Assembly: GCF_003991195.1 (NCBI RefSeq)
Contig: NZ_RCWL01000010.1
Location: 86,913-150,912 of the forward strand
Direction of reading: 5' to 3'
From: Gynurincola endophyticus
Lineage (GTDB): Bacteria; Bacteroidota; Bacteroidia; Chitinophagales; Chitinophagaceae
Length of the DNA stretch: 64,000 nt
The notes beneath the pieces were generated by a model, which saw only the letters and a list, made by a program, of their open reading frames with translations, was not told where the DNA came from and did no database searches. The translations under genes and the position numbers were made by a program. This document shows positions 1 through 8,599 of this stretch, piece after piece (the stretch's first letter is position 1; every line of letters begins with the position of its first letter).

Positions 1-650
1 ATACTTTTAATTAAGTCTGCAGTTACTTCTTCTAAACTTTTTAGCTGGGCATCGGCTGCTTGCCATCTAACCTGACTGTGAAACAGTGCAGCAGGCACTA
101 CTATGCATTTCATCCGGGCTGCTTTCGCGGCAATCATGCCATTGAACGAATCTTCAAACGCTAAGCAATGATGCGGTTGAAAACCTAATTCTTTTGCACA
201 GTTGATATAAACCTGCGGGTGCGGTTTACCAAACTCAAGATGCTCCGCTGAAGATTTTACCTTGAAGTATTGACTGATTTTAAATTGTTCCACTGCTGCT
301 GTTATTAAACGCATGGGAGAGGAGCTTGCCAGGCCAATTGTGTAACCGGCTTCTTCCAGTAAAGAAAGTGTATGCGCTACACCTGGCATTAACGAACCTT
401 TCTCTACTATATATTGCGTTGCAAGTGTCTCTACTGCTTCTATCCCTTCCTGTACCGGCGCTTTAATCTGATATTGTTCAAACCATAATTCAATCCATTC
501 TTTGGTACGTAAGCCAACCGAACTGGTATACTCCTCTCCGGTTAAAGTTACTCCGTAACCAGCCAGTACTGCATTGCCGGCCTGTTCCCATAAAGGTTCG
601 GAATCGATCAACAATCCGTCCATGTCAAATATTACACAACCTGTATTCAT
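1..650 (-). CDS. HAD-superfamily phosphatase, YniC/HxpB-like (3' end outside window)
   Basis: Predicted soluble Mg-dependent hydrolase of small phosphorylated metabolites, probably sugar or hexitol phosphates. The frame starts with ATG at 648-650 and stays open to the window edge (about 216 codons), so the C-terminus is missing. Visible motifs in order: the nucleophile block FDMDGLLIDSE with D9 and D11, a Ser-rich motif II (LASSSPM), the Lys block EFGKPHP, and the acidic motif FEDSFNG with E166-D167. The helical cap between the nucleophile and motif II is of beta-phosphoglucomutase type. HxpB/2-deoxyglucose-6-phosphatase is the nearest family I recognise, but substrate cannot be read from sequence and other phosphoglycolate-phosphatase-like roles remain possible. 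Confidence 0.85.
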   Translation of the reverse strand, partial: MNTGCVIFDMDGLLIDSEPLWEQAGNAVLAGYGVTLTGEEYTSSVGLRTKEWIELWFEQYQIKAPVQEGIEAVETLATQYIVEKGSLMPGVAHTLSLLEEAGYTIGLASSSPMRLITAAVEQFKISQYFKVKSSAEHLEFGKPHPQVYINCAKELGFQPHHCLAFEDSFNGMIAAKAARMKCIVVPAALFHSQVRWQAADAQLKSLEEVTADLIKS

Positions 651-796
651 TTCATAAAAATTTTCTACATTCAACTAATAAAAGAAAGTTTATATAAAAG
701 TACTTTAAATAAGTTACTTGCGTTTATTTACTTCCGCTGAAATATTTTGACTTATGTTTAGATTATTATTTAAATTAGCTGTGTAGGAATATCATT

Positions 797-1534
797 ATGT
801 CGAATTTACAAGAATCGCTTATACGTAGCCGTTTGTTCAGAAAGTTTCTCTATAGCACTATCGGAGCAATTACCTATCCTTTCATCGCAATCCGGAACAA
901 AATTAAAATAGAAGGAACCGAACATATAGAGCATTTACCCCATAAAAATGTACTTTTTATCAGTAATCACCAAACCTATTTTGCTGATGTAATTACTTTT
1001 ATTCATATTTTTTGTGCGGTTAAATGGCGGAAAAGAAACAAACTCGGCGTACCTTATTATTTGCTGAACCCTTTTGCAAAGATTTACTATGTAGCTGCAT
1101 CCGAAACCATGAAACAAACTACTTTAAGTAAATTATTTACACTGGCAGGTGCTATTACAGTAAAAAGAACATGGAACCCTGATCATAAAGAAACACGGAA
1201 AGGACTCGATCCGTCAGATACCAGAAAAGTTACCCGCGCACTTGACGATAATTGGGTAATTACTTTTCCTCAGGGTACTACCACTCCATATGCGCCCGGT
1301 AGAAAGGGAACAGCACTCATTGCTAAAATGGCTCAACCGATTATTATTCCGGTAGTCATTGATGGTTTCAGAACGGCGTTTGGTAAAAAAGGAATTGCAC
1401 TGGAGAAAAGAACAACGTTAACTGTACGATTTAAACCACCCATGCAGTACACTGCAGAAAATACAACTGATGAATTACTGGCTTTAATGATGGATGCAAT
1501 AGAACAATCAGAAAAGTTTAAACCTGTTAAATAG
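797..1534 (+). CDS. PlsC-like lysophospholipid acyltransferase
   Basis: Likely membrane-associated enzyme that moves an acyl chain onto lysophosphatidate or another lysolipid in phospholipid synthesis. The 245-aa product has a hydrophobic N-terminal stretch (about residues 20-32), the active-site block NHQTYFAD at 57-64 and a FPQGTTTPY block near 157-165 that takes the place of the usual phosphate-binding EGT motif. The spacing between the catalytic His and Asp is five residues rather than the textbook four, a form I associate with Bacteroidota members. It is a single gene, followed at once by a hairpin terminator shared with the convergent thioesterase gene. Substrate is uncertain: it may be a second acyltransferase beside a housekeeping PlsC, for example for amino lipids. 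Confidence 0.82.
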   Translation: MSNLQESLIRSRLFRKFLYSTIGAITYPFIAIRNKIKIEGTEHIEHLPHKNVLFISNHQTYFADVITFIHIFCAVKWRKRNKLGVPYYLLNPFAKIYYVAASETMKQTTLSKLFTLAGAITVKRTWNPDHKETRKGLDPSDTRKVTRALDDNWVITFPQGTTTPYAPGRKGTALIAKMAQPIIIPVVIDGFRTAFGKKGIALEKRTTLTVRFKPPMQYTAENTTDELLALMMDAIEQSEKFKPVK

Positions 1535-1543
1535 TTATACAAA

Positions 1544-1573
1544 AACACCCCTCAACGGTAGTTGAGGGGTGTT
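1544..1573. terminator. Bidirectional rho-independent terminator
   Basis: A 13-bp stem (AACACCCCTCAAC pairing with GTTGAGGGGTGTT) and GGTA loop flanked by A and T runs lies between the convergent acyltransferase and thioesterase genes and can serve both. Confidence 0.9.
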
Positions 1574-1578
1574 TTTTA

Positions 1579-2097
1579 TTATTTAAAGAATAATGCTTTT
1601 AACTCTGTTGCCGCATCGGGTTGCATTTTACCGCCCAGTATCAGCCTTAGTTGACGTCTTCTTAAAGCGCCGTCATATAAAACTTTTTCCTCTTCTGTTT
1701 CCGGAATTAATGACGGAACATGAATAGGTTTTCCATTATTATCGATTGCTACAAATGTCAGGTAGGCTTCATTACTTTTATACTTGTGTTGTAATACCGT
1801 ATCTTCTCCCCAAACATTTAAATGTACTTCCATAGAAGTATTGAAGGAGCGTGATACTTTAGCTTGTATATGAACAACATTACCCAGTTTGATAGAATTT
1901 TCAAAAGAAATATTGTCTACTGATGCAGTAACAACTGGTCTTCCGCAGTGTTTCAAGGCTGCCAAAGCACCCGCAATGTCCATCCAATACATTAATCTGC
2001 CCCCCATTAAATTGCCGAAAGTATTGGTATCATTCGGAAGTACTAACTCGGTCATAATCACACTCGACTCTTTGGCTGTTTTAGCTTTCAATTCCAT
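1579..2097 (-). CDS. Acyl-CoA thioesterase, hotdog fold (YciA/BFIT-like)
   Basis: Predicted cytosolic enzyme that hydrolyses acyl-CoA to free acid and CoA. The 172-aa product starts best at ATG 2095-2097 (MELKAKTAKESSV); a longer in-frame start at 2166 adds residues unlike the family. The family block is clear: VLPNDTNTFGNLMGG, with N and D of the hotdog active site, followed by the long helix YWMDIAGALAALKH, then AKVSRSF and EAYLTFVAID strands. It stands alone, convergent with the acyltransferase. The exact acyl length preference is not visible. Confidence 0.87.
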   Translation of the reverse strand: MELKAKTAKESSVIMTELVLPNDTNTFGNLMGGRLMYWMDIAGALAALKHCGRPVVTASVDNISFENSIKLGNVVHIQAKVSRSFNTSMEVHLNVWGEDTVLQHKYKSNEAYLTFVAIDNNGKPIHVPSLIPETEEEKVLYDGALRRRQLRLILGGKMQPDAATELKALFFK

Positions 2098-2212
2098 GCA
2101 AAAGATTTTGTGCAAATATACTCTTACTGATTTAAAAAATAGAAGAGAGGGGCAAGTAATATACAACGAGAACGTTAAAGTGGGAGGGATAATAAGCTTC
2201 TTTATTGCAGAA

Positions 2213-2245
2213 AAAAGGCTGCAATACGATCATTTGCAGCCTTTT
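2213..2245 (-). terminator. Rho-independent terminator of the epimerase gene
   Basis: A 12-bp perfect stem (AAAAGGCTGCAA with TTGCAGCCTTTT) followed on the minus strand by a T run, six bases past the epimerase stop. Confidence 0.88.
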
Positions 2246-2250
2246 GAATT

Positions 2251-3351
2251 TTATATTTGAATATGTTCCAGTTGTGATAAGAAATCATCTTTAACATCTG
2301 AACCCAGTCCGGCTCCTTCCGGTACTTCTACATAAAAATCGTTATACCTGATTCCTCCGGTTACGGGATCTGCCAGATGGCCTACCATACAGGTATCAAG
2401 ATCATAAAACTGAACTATATCATACGCCTGGGCAAATTGTGCAAAAGCACTTAATGCCAGTCTGCTTTCAAGCATACCACCGATCATACACGGCATATTT
2501 GCTTTTCGGGCCACTTCGGCAATTTTAATAGATTCAAGTATACCGGAAGACTTGGCAAATTTGATATTCAGATAATGACAGCTGTCGGTAGCAATCAGTC
2601 TTTCTGCATCATGGTGGTGATAGATACTTTCATCAGCCATAATTTTTATGGGAGATAAATTTTTCAGTTCTGGTAATTTACCGTCATTCCAGGTACGCAT
2701 CGGTTGTTCGCAATATTGAATATTTAAGTCACCCATAGCTGTTAATGCAAAGCGGGCATCTTCAAAGCTCCAACCCTGGTTGGCGTCAATACGTAATTTA
2801 ATTTCATCACCGGCGGCTGCTCTGATTTGTTGCATCCTGATCACATCCTCCTGAGCGTTTTTACCCAGCTTTACTTTGATCTTTTTTACTCCCCGGGCTA
2901 CAAAATCTTTTGCAGTGGCAGCCATTTTTTCAGGAGTATTAATTCCCATTGTTAAGTCGGTTTCCAACTGTTTGAGGCTTGTACCACCCAGGTATTTATA
3001 AAGAGGCAGGTTAACTTTTTTGGCATTCAGGTCATACAACGCCATATCAAATGCACTTTTAATAGTGGCATTTCCGGCGGTGAACAGATGCAATTCCTGC
3101 ATTCTTTCTTCTATATTTTCAGCGTTTTTGCTTTTCCATAAACGGGCAAAATCCTTCGCCATTTCAAAACAGGTGTTCTGTGTTTCTCCAACAATCATCG
3201 GGAATGCAGAACATTCGCCGACGCCATGAATACCTGCATCTGTATGAATACGGATAAATGTGTTTTGCGCATAGTCCATGGTGCCGGTGGCAATTGTAAA
3301 CGGTTCCATCGGAATGCTGAATTTCCAGACATCAATGTGCGTAATTTTCAT
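2251..3351 (-). CDS. Dipeptide (L-Ala-D/L-Glu type) epimerase, enolase superfamily
   Basis: Mg-dependent epimerase that inverts the alpha carbon of a dipeptide, classically L-Ala-D-Glu released in murein recycling. The 366-aa product has the N-terminal capping domain (1-120) and a barrel with the mandelate-racemase/muconate-lactonising residues: the K159-V-K161 catalytic lysines (KIKVKLG), metal ligands D189 (DAN), E215 (CEQP) and D240 (ADES), and the opposite-face lysine K264 (NIKFAK). The C-terminal GGMLESRLALSA and FYDLD blocks fit dipeptide epimerases. Dipeptide specificity varies in this family, so the substrate is an inference. It is a single gene with its own terminator and reads away from proline dehydrogenase. 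Confidence 0.85.
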   Translation of the reverse strand: MKITHIDVWKFSIPMEPFTIATGTMDYAQNTFIRIHTDAGIHGVGECSAFPMIVGETQNTCFEMAKDFARLWKSKNAENIEERMQELHLFTAGNATIKSAFDMALYDLNAKKVNLPLYKYLGGTSLKQLETDLTMGINTPEKMAATAKDFVARGVKKIKVKLGKNAQEDVIRMQQIRAAAGDEIKLRIDANQGWSFEDARFALTAMGDLNIQYCEQPMRTWNDGKLPELKNLSPIKIMADESIYHHHDAERLIATDSCHYLNIKFAKSSGILESIKIAEVARKANMPCMIGGMLESRLALSAFAQFAQAYDIVQFYDLDTCMVGHLADPVTGGIRYNDFYVEVPEGAGLGSDVKDDFLSQLEHIQI

Positions 3352-3455
3352 ATAACATCAATAAGATAGTGTGTTGGAAAGGTATGAAAATTCTAAGATA
3401 ACTCAGAGGGTTGCGGCTATTTCATAAATAGATTTTATAAATCCAATCGCTTAAG

Positions 3456-3463
3456 TATTTTTG
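3456..3463 (+). promoter_or_regulatory. Bacteroidota -7 box upstream of proline dehydrogenase
   Basis: TATTTTTG fits TAnnTTTG and ends 18 bases before the ATG at 3482. A TTTTAT stretch about 20 bases upstream is a weak -33 element. Confidence 0.45.
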
Positions 3464-3481
3464 CCAAACAATTGTTAGTTC

Positions 3482-4702
3482 ATGTCGAAAATTTCTTTTG
3501 ATAACACAGCATATGCGTTTGCATATATGTCTGATAAGGAGCTTAAAAAAGCCGTACAGTTATACCAGATGATGGGTAAACCATGGTTAGTAAAATTAGG
3601 AGGTGTTTTTGCACCTGCCCTCTTAAAATGGAAACTACCTGTTAAAGGCATTATCAGGAATACAATTTATCAGCAATTTGTTGGTGGGGAAACTTTAGAA
3701 GCTACATTACCTGCCGTTCAGAAACTCGCTAAATATAATGTAGATTGTATACTTGATTATGGTGTGGAAGGCGGAGAAGGCGAAGCCAATTTTGACCGGG
3801 CAACGGAAGAGTTTATCCGTGTGATTAATTTTGCTGCCAATGAAAAGAATATTCCTTTCATGAGTATTAAAGTAACCGGGTTTGCCCGTTTTGCTTTGTT
3901 AGAAAAAATTCATGGCCAAACACCTGAAATCGTAGCAGCCAACGGAGAAGTGATTCTGGCAGGATTAACAGAAGAAGAACTGGCTGAATGGAACAGGGTG
4001 GAGGAGAGAATGGAACGTATCGCAGCAACTGCTTCAAAAGCAAAAGTAGGCGTAATGGTAGATGCTGAAGAAACGTGGATTCAATATCCCGTAGACGCAT
4101 TGACGATGAAAATGATGAAAAAGTATAATCAGAAAGATGTAATTCTGTTTAATACGATTCAATTGTACCGTCATGACCGGTTAGCATTTTTACAACTTTC
4201 ACATACTGTAGCGAAGGAAAACGATTTCATTTTAGGTGCTAAAATTGTAAGAGGCGCCTATATGGAAAAAGAAAGAAAACGTGCTGCAGAAATGGGGTAT
4301 GCTTCCCCCATCCAGCTTACAAAAGAAGCCAGCGATAAAGACTATAATCTGGCGATAGAATTTTGTATAGAACACCTGAACCGTATTTCTGTAATTGTTG
4401 CTTCACATAACGAAAACAGTAGTGCGTTAGCGGCAAGCCTGCTCGACAGAAAAGGTATTGCACACGATCACCCGCATGTACATTTTTCACAGTTATATGG
4501 GATGAGTGATAATATTACTTTTAATCTTGCTAAAGACGGATATAAAGTAAGTAAATACCTGCCTTTCGGACCTATTGAAGATGTTATTCCTTACCTCTTG
4601 CGAAGAGCTCAGGAAAACTCTTCGATTGCAGGGCAAACCGGCCGTGAATTACAATTACTCAGAAAAGAAATGGTACGTAGAAAAGCCGCAGCCGGCAGAT
4701 AA
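3482..4702 (+). CDS. Proline dehydrogenase
   Basis: FAD enzyme that oxidises L-proline to pyrroline-5-carboxylate, feeding glutamate. The 406-aa product matches the monofunctional Pro_dh barrel: an N-terminal helical region, the DYGVEGGEGE block near 98-107 on the first barrel strand, KIVRGAYMEKER near 258-269, VASHNENS near 310-317, and the C-terminal LPFGPIEDVIPYLLRRAQEN signature that contacts proline. There is no fused P5C dehydrogenase as in PutA. The gene has its own -7 box and is followed by a terminator, so it is a single transcript. The aldehyde dehydrogenase for the next step is not adjacent. Confidence 0.93.
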   Translation: MSKISFDNTAYAFAYMSDKELKKAVQLYQMMGKPWLVKLGGVFAPALLKWKLPVKGIIRNTIYQQFVGGETLEATLPAVQKLAKYNVDCILDYGVEGGEGEANFDRATEEFIRVINFAANEKNIPFMSIKVTGFARFALLEKIHGQTPEIVAANGEVILAGLTEEELAEWNRVEERMERIAATASKAKVGVMVDAEETWIQYPVDALTMKMMKKYNQKDVILFNTIQLYRHDRLAFLQLSHTVAKENDFILGAKIVRGAYMEKERKRAAEMGYASPIQLTKEASDKDYNLAIEFCIEHLNRISVIVASHNENSSALAASLLDRKGIAHDHPHVHFSQLYGMSDNITFNLAKDGYKVSKYLPFGPIEDVIPYLLRRAQENSSIAGQTGRELQLLRKEMVRRKAAAGR

Positions 4703-4768
4703 AATCCGATTTGGAAAATTCAATTATTTTTTGTATCTTATTTAGATAGGCCTGAGCCAAAAACAAAA

Positions 4769-4791
4769 AGGATGTCGTAAAGACATCCTTC
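4769..4791. terminator. Bidirectional terminator
   Basis: Stem AAGGATGTC/GACATCCTT with a short loop and T/A-rich flanks, between the convergent proline dehydrogenase and the outer-membrane protein gene. Confidence 0.85.
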
Positions 4792-4793
4792 TT

Positions 4794-5444
4794 TTATTTT
4801 AAGAAGTTGAATTTTAAAGAAATTTCACTGAAAAGATGTGTGTCGTATATATTATACGCTTTCAGGTCATATTGATTTTTATTACTTTGTACTGACCAGC
4901 CTACTTTAGCCAGTAAAAATACCTGTTTTGATACTCTGTAAATACCTCCGGTAAAAGGATGGAAGCCGATTGATAAACCGTTATTGTCGATCTGCAGATC
5001 GCTTTCGATATAGCTTGGAGAAATAGAGTTATAACCTGGTTTAAAGTTGATCGTGGAGCCTAAGCCGAACATTGGGTGCACTTTAGCTTTTGATTTTCTT
5101 TTAGCTACCAGTATCCCGAAATTCACATTACCTGCTTGTGTAGCTCTGGTATCACCTGTAAATGATCTTCCGTCGTCTTTGTTTTTGTAAGAAAAGTTAA
5201 AGCTGGGGATAAAATGCAGATTTACTTCGTAAAAAACAGGGCTTTCAACCGAAGGCATTTTTCCGATTCCTACGAAAAAACTATTTAACATTTTGTCGGG
5301 AGCGTCGAGATACCATTGCTTCAACCCTACATTAATTGCCAGATTACTGGGTTCTTTGTTAGCCTCACCTTGTATAACTGTTTGTGAGAATGTCGTTAGC
5401 TGGTTCAAAATCAATACTGCAAGTATTCCTATTACTTTTCTCAT
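4794..5444 (-). CDS. Exported outer-membrane-like protein of unknown function
   Basis: I do not recognise a named family. The 216-aa product starts with a signal peptide (MRKVIGILAVLIL, cleavage near TFSQ at 21) and then alternates polar and hydrophobic residues with many aromatic strand ends, ending in a strand that finishes EISLKFNFLK. This resembles the small outer-membrane beta-barrels common in Bacteroidota. It contains Gly-rich turns such as FGLGST and FHPFTGGIYRVSKQ. The neighbours give no functional hint. It could be a conserved adhesin-like barrel or a lineage-specific protein. Confidence 0.72.
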   Translation of the reverse strand: MRKVIGILAVLILNQLTTFSQTVIQGEANKEPSNLAINVGLKQWYLDAPDKMLNSFFVGIGKMPSVESPVFYEVNLHFIPSFNFSYKNKDDGRSFTGDTRATQAGNVNFGILVAKRKSKAKVHPMFGLGSTINFKPGYNSISPSYIESDLQIDNNGLSIGFHPFTGGIYRVSKQVFLLAKVGWSVQSNKNQYDLKAYNIYDTHLFSEISLKFNFLK

Positions 5445-5516
5445 AGCGTTTTAGTGGTTAAATCATTTATGTTTTTGCTAACAATATTTGGTGTGCGATT
5501 TGAGTCTAAATATACC

Positions 5517-5807
5517 ATGAATTTTGGAGGTATGACACAAATTGCAGTTTTTCTTTTTTGGATACTTTTGCCTTGTGCAGTGGTGGCTGTTTCCGTTACA
5601 GCTATTCTTCATTTAAGATCAAAACAGAAGCGTCAAAAGCTTTTTGTCAGTTCTGAACAAAAGCGAATCAGTGAATTGGAAAAAGAGTTAAAGCATTACA
5701 AAAAGGCATACAATAAACTCTTATGCAAATACCACGCTACGAAAAAAACAGATGAAGTGGAAGTCGATGAATCAATCCTTCAACCGTTTAGTCATTCCGA
5801 AAATTAA
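5517..5807 (+). CDS. Small membrane protein with cytoplasmic coiled coil
   Basis: No family recognised. From ATG 5517 the product is 96 aa: one membrane helix (about residues 7-32, AVFLFWILLPCAVVAVSV), then a Lys/Glu-rich region with a coiled-coil pattern (ISELEKELKHYKKAYNKLL) and an acidic tail. The frame is open back to a GTG at 5454, and an ATG at 5532 is preceded by GGAGG but too closely for a good ribosome site, so the start is uncertain. It lies between two genes read from the other strand. Topology suggests a scaffold or envelope accessory role; this is a guess from shape alone. Confidence 0.6.
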   Translation: MNFGGMTQIAVFLFWILLPCAVVAVSVTAILHLRSKQKRQKLFVSSEQKRISELEKELKHYKKAYNKLLCKYHATKKTDEVEVDESILQPFSHSEN

Positions 5808-5811
5808 TAGT

Positions 5812-6402
5812 TTATTTCTTTTTGGCAAACTTTGATTCGCCGGCGGTAATAACAGCTTTTATACGGTTATCTTTTGGTGGAATCGGACAATTGTAACCAG
5901 TTGTATAAGCGCAATAACCGGTGTATGCACGATTGAAATCTATATAGAGTAAGCCATCCGAAATGGCGTCTAAAGGAAAATCCAGATACCGGCCGCCTTC
6001 GTAGGTGGTAGCTCCATTCGAACCATCGTAAAAAGGCAGGAAAAACATCTCTGTCATCTTTTCCTGACCGGGTATATTTTCGAACTTATAAAGATAAAGC
6101 ACTTCCCGCTGACCTTTTATTTCAAATAGTAATCTGGCATATTTACGGGCAGATCTGATTTTGGTGCCTGTAGTAGGTATTTTAACAATCGGCTGATTGG
6201 GTAAAAACTGAACAGCAGCTTTTACGTAAAATGCAGGGTCTCCGTCAAAGAACCTCAGATAAGTAGTATCATCTCCTATAATAGGATATAAATCAGCTAC
6301 ATATTTCGTTCTGTAAACAGTCAGAGAGTCTTGCGAAAAAGTTTGTGCATGTGTAGAATATGTTACTAATAATAGCACTGTTGCAAGAATGTGTTTCAAC
6401 AT
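5812..6402 (-). CDS. DUF1684 family exported protein
   Basis: The 196-aa product (ATG at 6400-6402; a longer frame to 6453 runs into the thyA promoter) begins with a signal peptide ending THAQ near residue 19. The rest matches DUF1684: a [10 protein letters not shown] region, the RYLDFPL block, then [13 protein letters not shown] and [12 protein letters not shown] close to the C-terminus, finishing with AGE. The conserved Asp, Asn, Tyr and Cys in the last two blocks are the family hallmark. Function of DUF1684 is unknown; it is secreted or periplasmic in Bacteroidota. It diverges from thyA over a 37-base gap. Confidence 0.83.
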   Translation of the reverse strand: MLKHILATVLLLVTYSTHAQTFSQDSLTVYRTKYVADLYPIIGDDTTYLRFFDGDPAFYVKAAVQFLPNQPIVKIPTTGTKIRSARKYARLLFEIKGQREVLYLYKFENIPGQEKMTEMFFLPFYDGSNGATTYEGGRYLDFPLDAISDGLLYIDFNRAYTGYCAYTTGYNCPIPPKDNRIKAVITAGESKFAKKK

Positions 6403-6410
6403 ATTTTTTC

Positions 6411-6418
6411 TAAATTTG
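6411..6418 (+). promoter_or_regulatory. -7 box for thyA
   Basis: TAAATTTG matches TAnnTTTG and ends 21 bases before the thyA ATG at 6440. It overlaps the 5' edge of the divergent DUF1684 gene, so both promoters must share this short gap. Confidence 0.45.
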
Positions 6419-6439
6419 ACGCATTGTAAATATACAACT

Positions 6440-7255
6440 ATGGAACAATACATCTCATTAGTAAAGCATATTTTAGAGGAGGGCGTGAAAAAAGAAGACA
6501 GAACCGGTACAGGTACCTATAGTTGCTTTGGTTATCAGATGAGATTCGACCTGGCAAAAGGTTTTCCGGTGGTAACAACTAAAAAATTACACCTGAGAAG
6601 TATTATCCATGAGCTTTTATGGTTTCTGAAGGGCGAAACAAATATCCGGTATCTGAAAGAGAACGGCGTAAGCATATGGGACGAATGGGCCGATGAAGAG
6701 GGCAACCTGGGGCCGGTATATGGTAAACAATGGCGTTCATGGCAGGGAACAGACGGAAAAACTATTGACCAGATTTCAGATCTGATTCATCAGCTGAAAA
6801 CAAATCCGGACAGCCGCCGTTTGATTGTAAGTGCATGGAATGTAGCTGAATTACCTGAAATGGCACTCATGCCTTGCCATTCGCTGTTTCAGTTCTATAC
6901 AACACCTCCTGATCAACAAACAGGCAGACGAAAACTAAGCTGCCAGCTCTATCAACGTTCGGCAGATGTATTTCTGGGAGTTCCCTTCAACATAGCTTCT
7001 TATGCTTTGTTAACGATGATGATTGCACAAGTATGTGATATGGATTACGGAGATTTTGTACATACTTTCGGAGATGTACATTTGTATACCAACCATATGG
7101 AACAAGCGAAATTGCAATTAACACGCGAACCTTATCCATTGCCTGTAATGGAGCTCAATAAAAATGTAAAAGATATCTTTGAATTTACTTACGAAGACTT
7201 TACCTTACACAATTATCAATCACATCCTGGCATTAAAGCTCCTGTAGCTGTATAA
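6440..7255 (+). CDS. thyA: Thymidylate synthase
   Basis: Makes dTMP from dUMP using methylene-tetrahydrofolate, giving dihydrofolate. ATG 6440 is chosen because [12 protein letters not shown] aligns with the family N-terminus; the open frame extends to 6389 with non-family residues. The 271-aa product has the conserved RTGTGT block near 21-26, the catalytic Cys146 in [10 protein letters not shown], the [12 protein letters not shown] substrate block, and [11 protein letters not shown]. Length fits the usual 264 aa. folA follows after eight bases, the classical pairing since FolA recycles the dihydrofolate ThyA makes; one transcript probably covers both. Confidence 0.97.
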   Translation: MEQYISLVKHILEEGVKKEDRTGTGTYSCFGYQMRFDLAKGFPVVTTKKLHLRSIIHELLWFLKGETNIRYLKENGVSIWDEWADEEGNLGPVYGKQWRSWQGTDGKTIDQISDLIHQLKTNPDSRRLIVSAWNVAELPEMALMPCHSLFQFYTTPPDQQTGRRKLSCQLYQRSADVFLGVPFNIASYALLTMMIAQVCDMDYGDFVHTFGDVHLYTNHMEQAKLQLTREPYPLPVMELNKNVKDIFEFTYEDFTLHNYQSHPGIKAPVAV

Positions 7256-7263
7256 AATTACTT

Positions 7264-7767
7264 ATGATTAAAGTTTCAATTATCGTTGCAGTCGGCAATA
7301 ATTTAGAAATCGGTAAAGACAATCAAATGCTTTGGCACTTACCGAATGAATTGAAGTATTTTAAAAATACTACCTGGGGAATGCCGATTGTAATGGGTAG
7401 AAAAACCTTTGAATCTTTAGGTAAAACATTACCGGGAAGAGAAAATATTGTTATTACGGGTCAGAGAGACTGGAATGCTGCAGGTATTGTGGCCGTTCAT
7501 TCTATTGATGAAGCTATACAGGCTGCAAAGAAAACGGATGCCACAGAGTTGTTTGTAATCGGTGGCGGTAAGATCTACGAACAAACACTGCCTCTGGCTC
7601 AAACTCTTTATATAACCCGTGTACAAGGTAGTTTTGAAGCTACCGTATTCTTTCCTGAATGGAATGAAGATGCTTTCGAATTGATAAAAGAAAAACATTT
7701 TGAAGCAGATGAAAAGCATGCTTATCCATATACATTTCAGGTGTGGGAAAGAAAACCCCTTAATTAA
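7264..7767 (+). CDS. folA: Dihydrofolate reductase
   Basis: Reduces dihydrofolate to tetrahydrofolate with NADPH. The 167-aa product shows all DHFR marks: IVAVGNNLEIGKDNQMLWHLPNE with the Met-20-type loop and catalytic acidic position, GRKTFESLGKTLPGREN for NADPH binding, and FVIGGGKIYEQTLP. Length and order match chromosomal type I DHFR, with no sign of a resistance-type enzyme. It lies eight bases after thyA and five bases before a methyltransferase gene, so the three are likely cotranscribed. Confidence 0.97.
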   Translation: MIKVSIIVAVGNNLEIGKDNQMLWHLPNELKYFKNTTWGMPIVMGRKTFESLGKTLPGRENIVITGQRDWNAAGIVAVHSIDEAIQAAKKTDATELFVIGGGKIYEQTLPLAQTLYITRVQGSFEATVFFPEWNEDAFELIKEKHFEADEKHAYPYTFQVWERKPLN

Positions 7768-7772
7768 TCGGT

Positions 7773-8570
7773 ATGTATTCAGCTTTTCAACTAGCAAAAA
7801 AGTTTATCGGTTTTTATTTTAAAGCGTCTAACAGAAAAGGTCATGGTATTCATTCACCTTTCGTTTTTCATTTTATAAAATTTGTAAAAAACGATCGACG
7901 TTTGTTTTATGCTTACAACAGTATTGAACAACTGCGTAAGGTTGTAAAGAAAGATACATCTGTTATTGAGGTGGTGGATTATGGTGCCGGCAGTATTACC
8001 GGGGCAACTAAATACAGAAGTATTAAGGCTATCGCTAAAAGCTCAGCTAAACCAAAAGCAATTGCACAATTGCTTTTCAGAATGGTACAAAATTATAACC
8101 CCCAATGCATGGTAGAGCTGGGTACTTCGTTAGGATTTACCAGTAGTTATCTGGCTGCCGGTAATTTAAAAGGGCAATTAGTTACGCTTGAAGGAGATCC
8201 TACTATTCTGGACAAAGCAAGGCAACATTTTAATTATCTTGGGTTAAACAATATCACAACGATTGTTGGTAATTTCGATCACACGCTTCCAAAGTTATTG
8301 GCAAATTTGCAGCAGGTAGATTTTGCATTTGTTGACGGCAATCACAGATATCAGCCTACTGTTAATTATTTTCAACAACTTCTTGAAAAATCTCATTCCA
8401 AAACAATTCTGGTATTTGACGATATTCATTGGAGCCAGGAAATGGAATCGGCCTGGGCTTATATTCAGCAGCATGATGCGGTACGATTAACCATCGATAT
8501 GTTTTTTATCGGAATTGTAGTATTGGACACTTCAATTAAAGAAAAACAGCATTTTTGTGTAAACTGGTAA
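7773..8570 (+). CDS. Class I SAM-dependent methyltransferase
   Basis: The 265-aa product carries a Rossmann methyltransferase domain from about residue 100: MVELGTSLGFTSSYLA is the SAM-binding motif I, TLEGDPTIL the ribose-binding acidic loop, NFDHTLPKLL and DFAFVDGNHRYQ the post-I and motif II/IV equivalents. This layout is that of the Methyltransferase_24 group. The basic N-terminal 90 residues (FKASNRKGHGIHSPFVF) recur in Bacteroidota members. Substrate is unknown; position after thyA-folA suggests only cotranscription. The next gene's promoter sits inside its last codons. Confidence 0.82.
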   Translation: MYSAFQLAKKFIGFYFKASNRKGHGIHSPFVFHFIKFVKNDRRLFYAYNSIEQLRKVVKKDTSVIEVVDYGAGSITGATKYRSIKAIAKSSAKPKAIAQLLFRMVQNYNPQCMVELGTSLGFTSSYLAAGNLKGQLVTLEGDPTILDKARQHFNYLGLNNITTIVGNFDHTLPKLLANLQQVDFAFVDGNHRYQPTVNYFQQLLEKSHSKTILVFDDIHWSQEMESAWAYIQQHDAVRLTIDMFFIGIVVLDTSIKEKQHFCVNW

Positions 8571-8583
8571 TCCAGTATCTTTG
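8553..8583 (+). promoter_or_regulatory. Promoter of the rRNA methyltransferase gene
   Basis: TTTTG near 8553-8557 and TATCTTTG at 8576-8583 are about 18-19 bases apart, a good Bacteroidota -33/-7 pair. It overlaps the end of the upstream gene. Transcription would start near 8589, just before the TTG start at 8600, which supports that unusual start. Confidence 0.55.
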
Positions 8584-8599
8584 AATTAAACTATTCTCA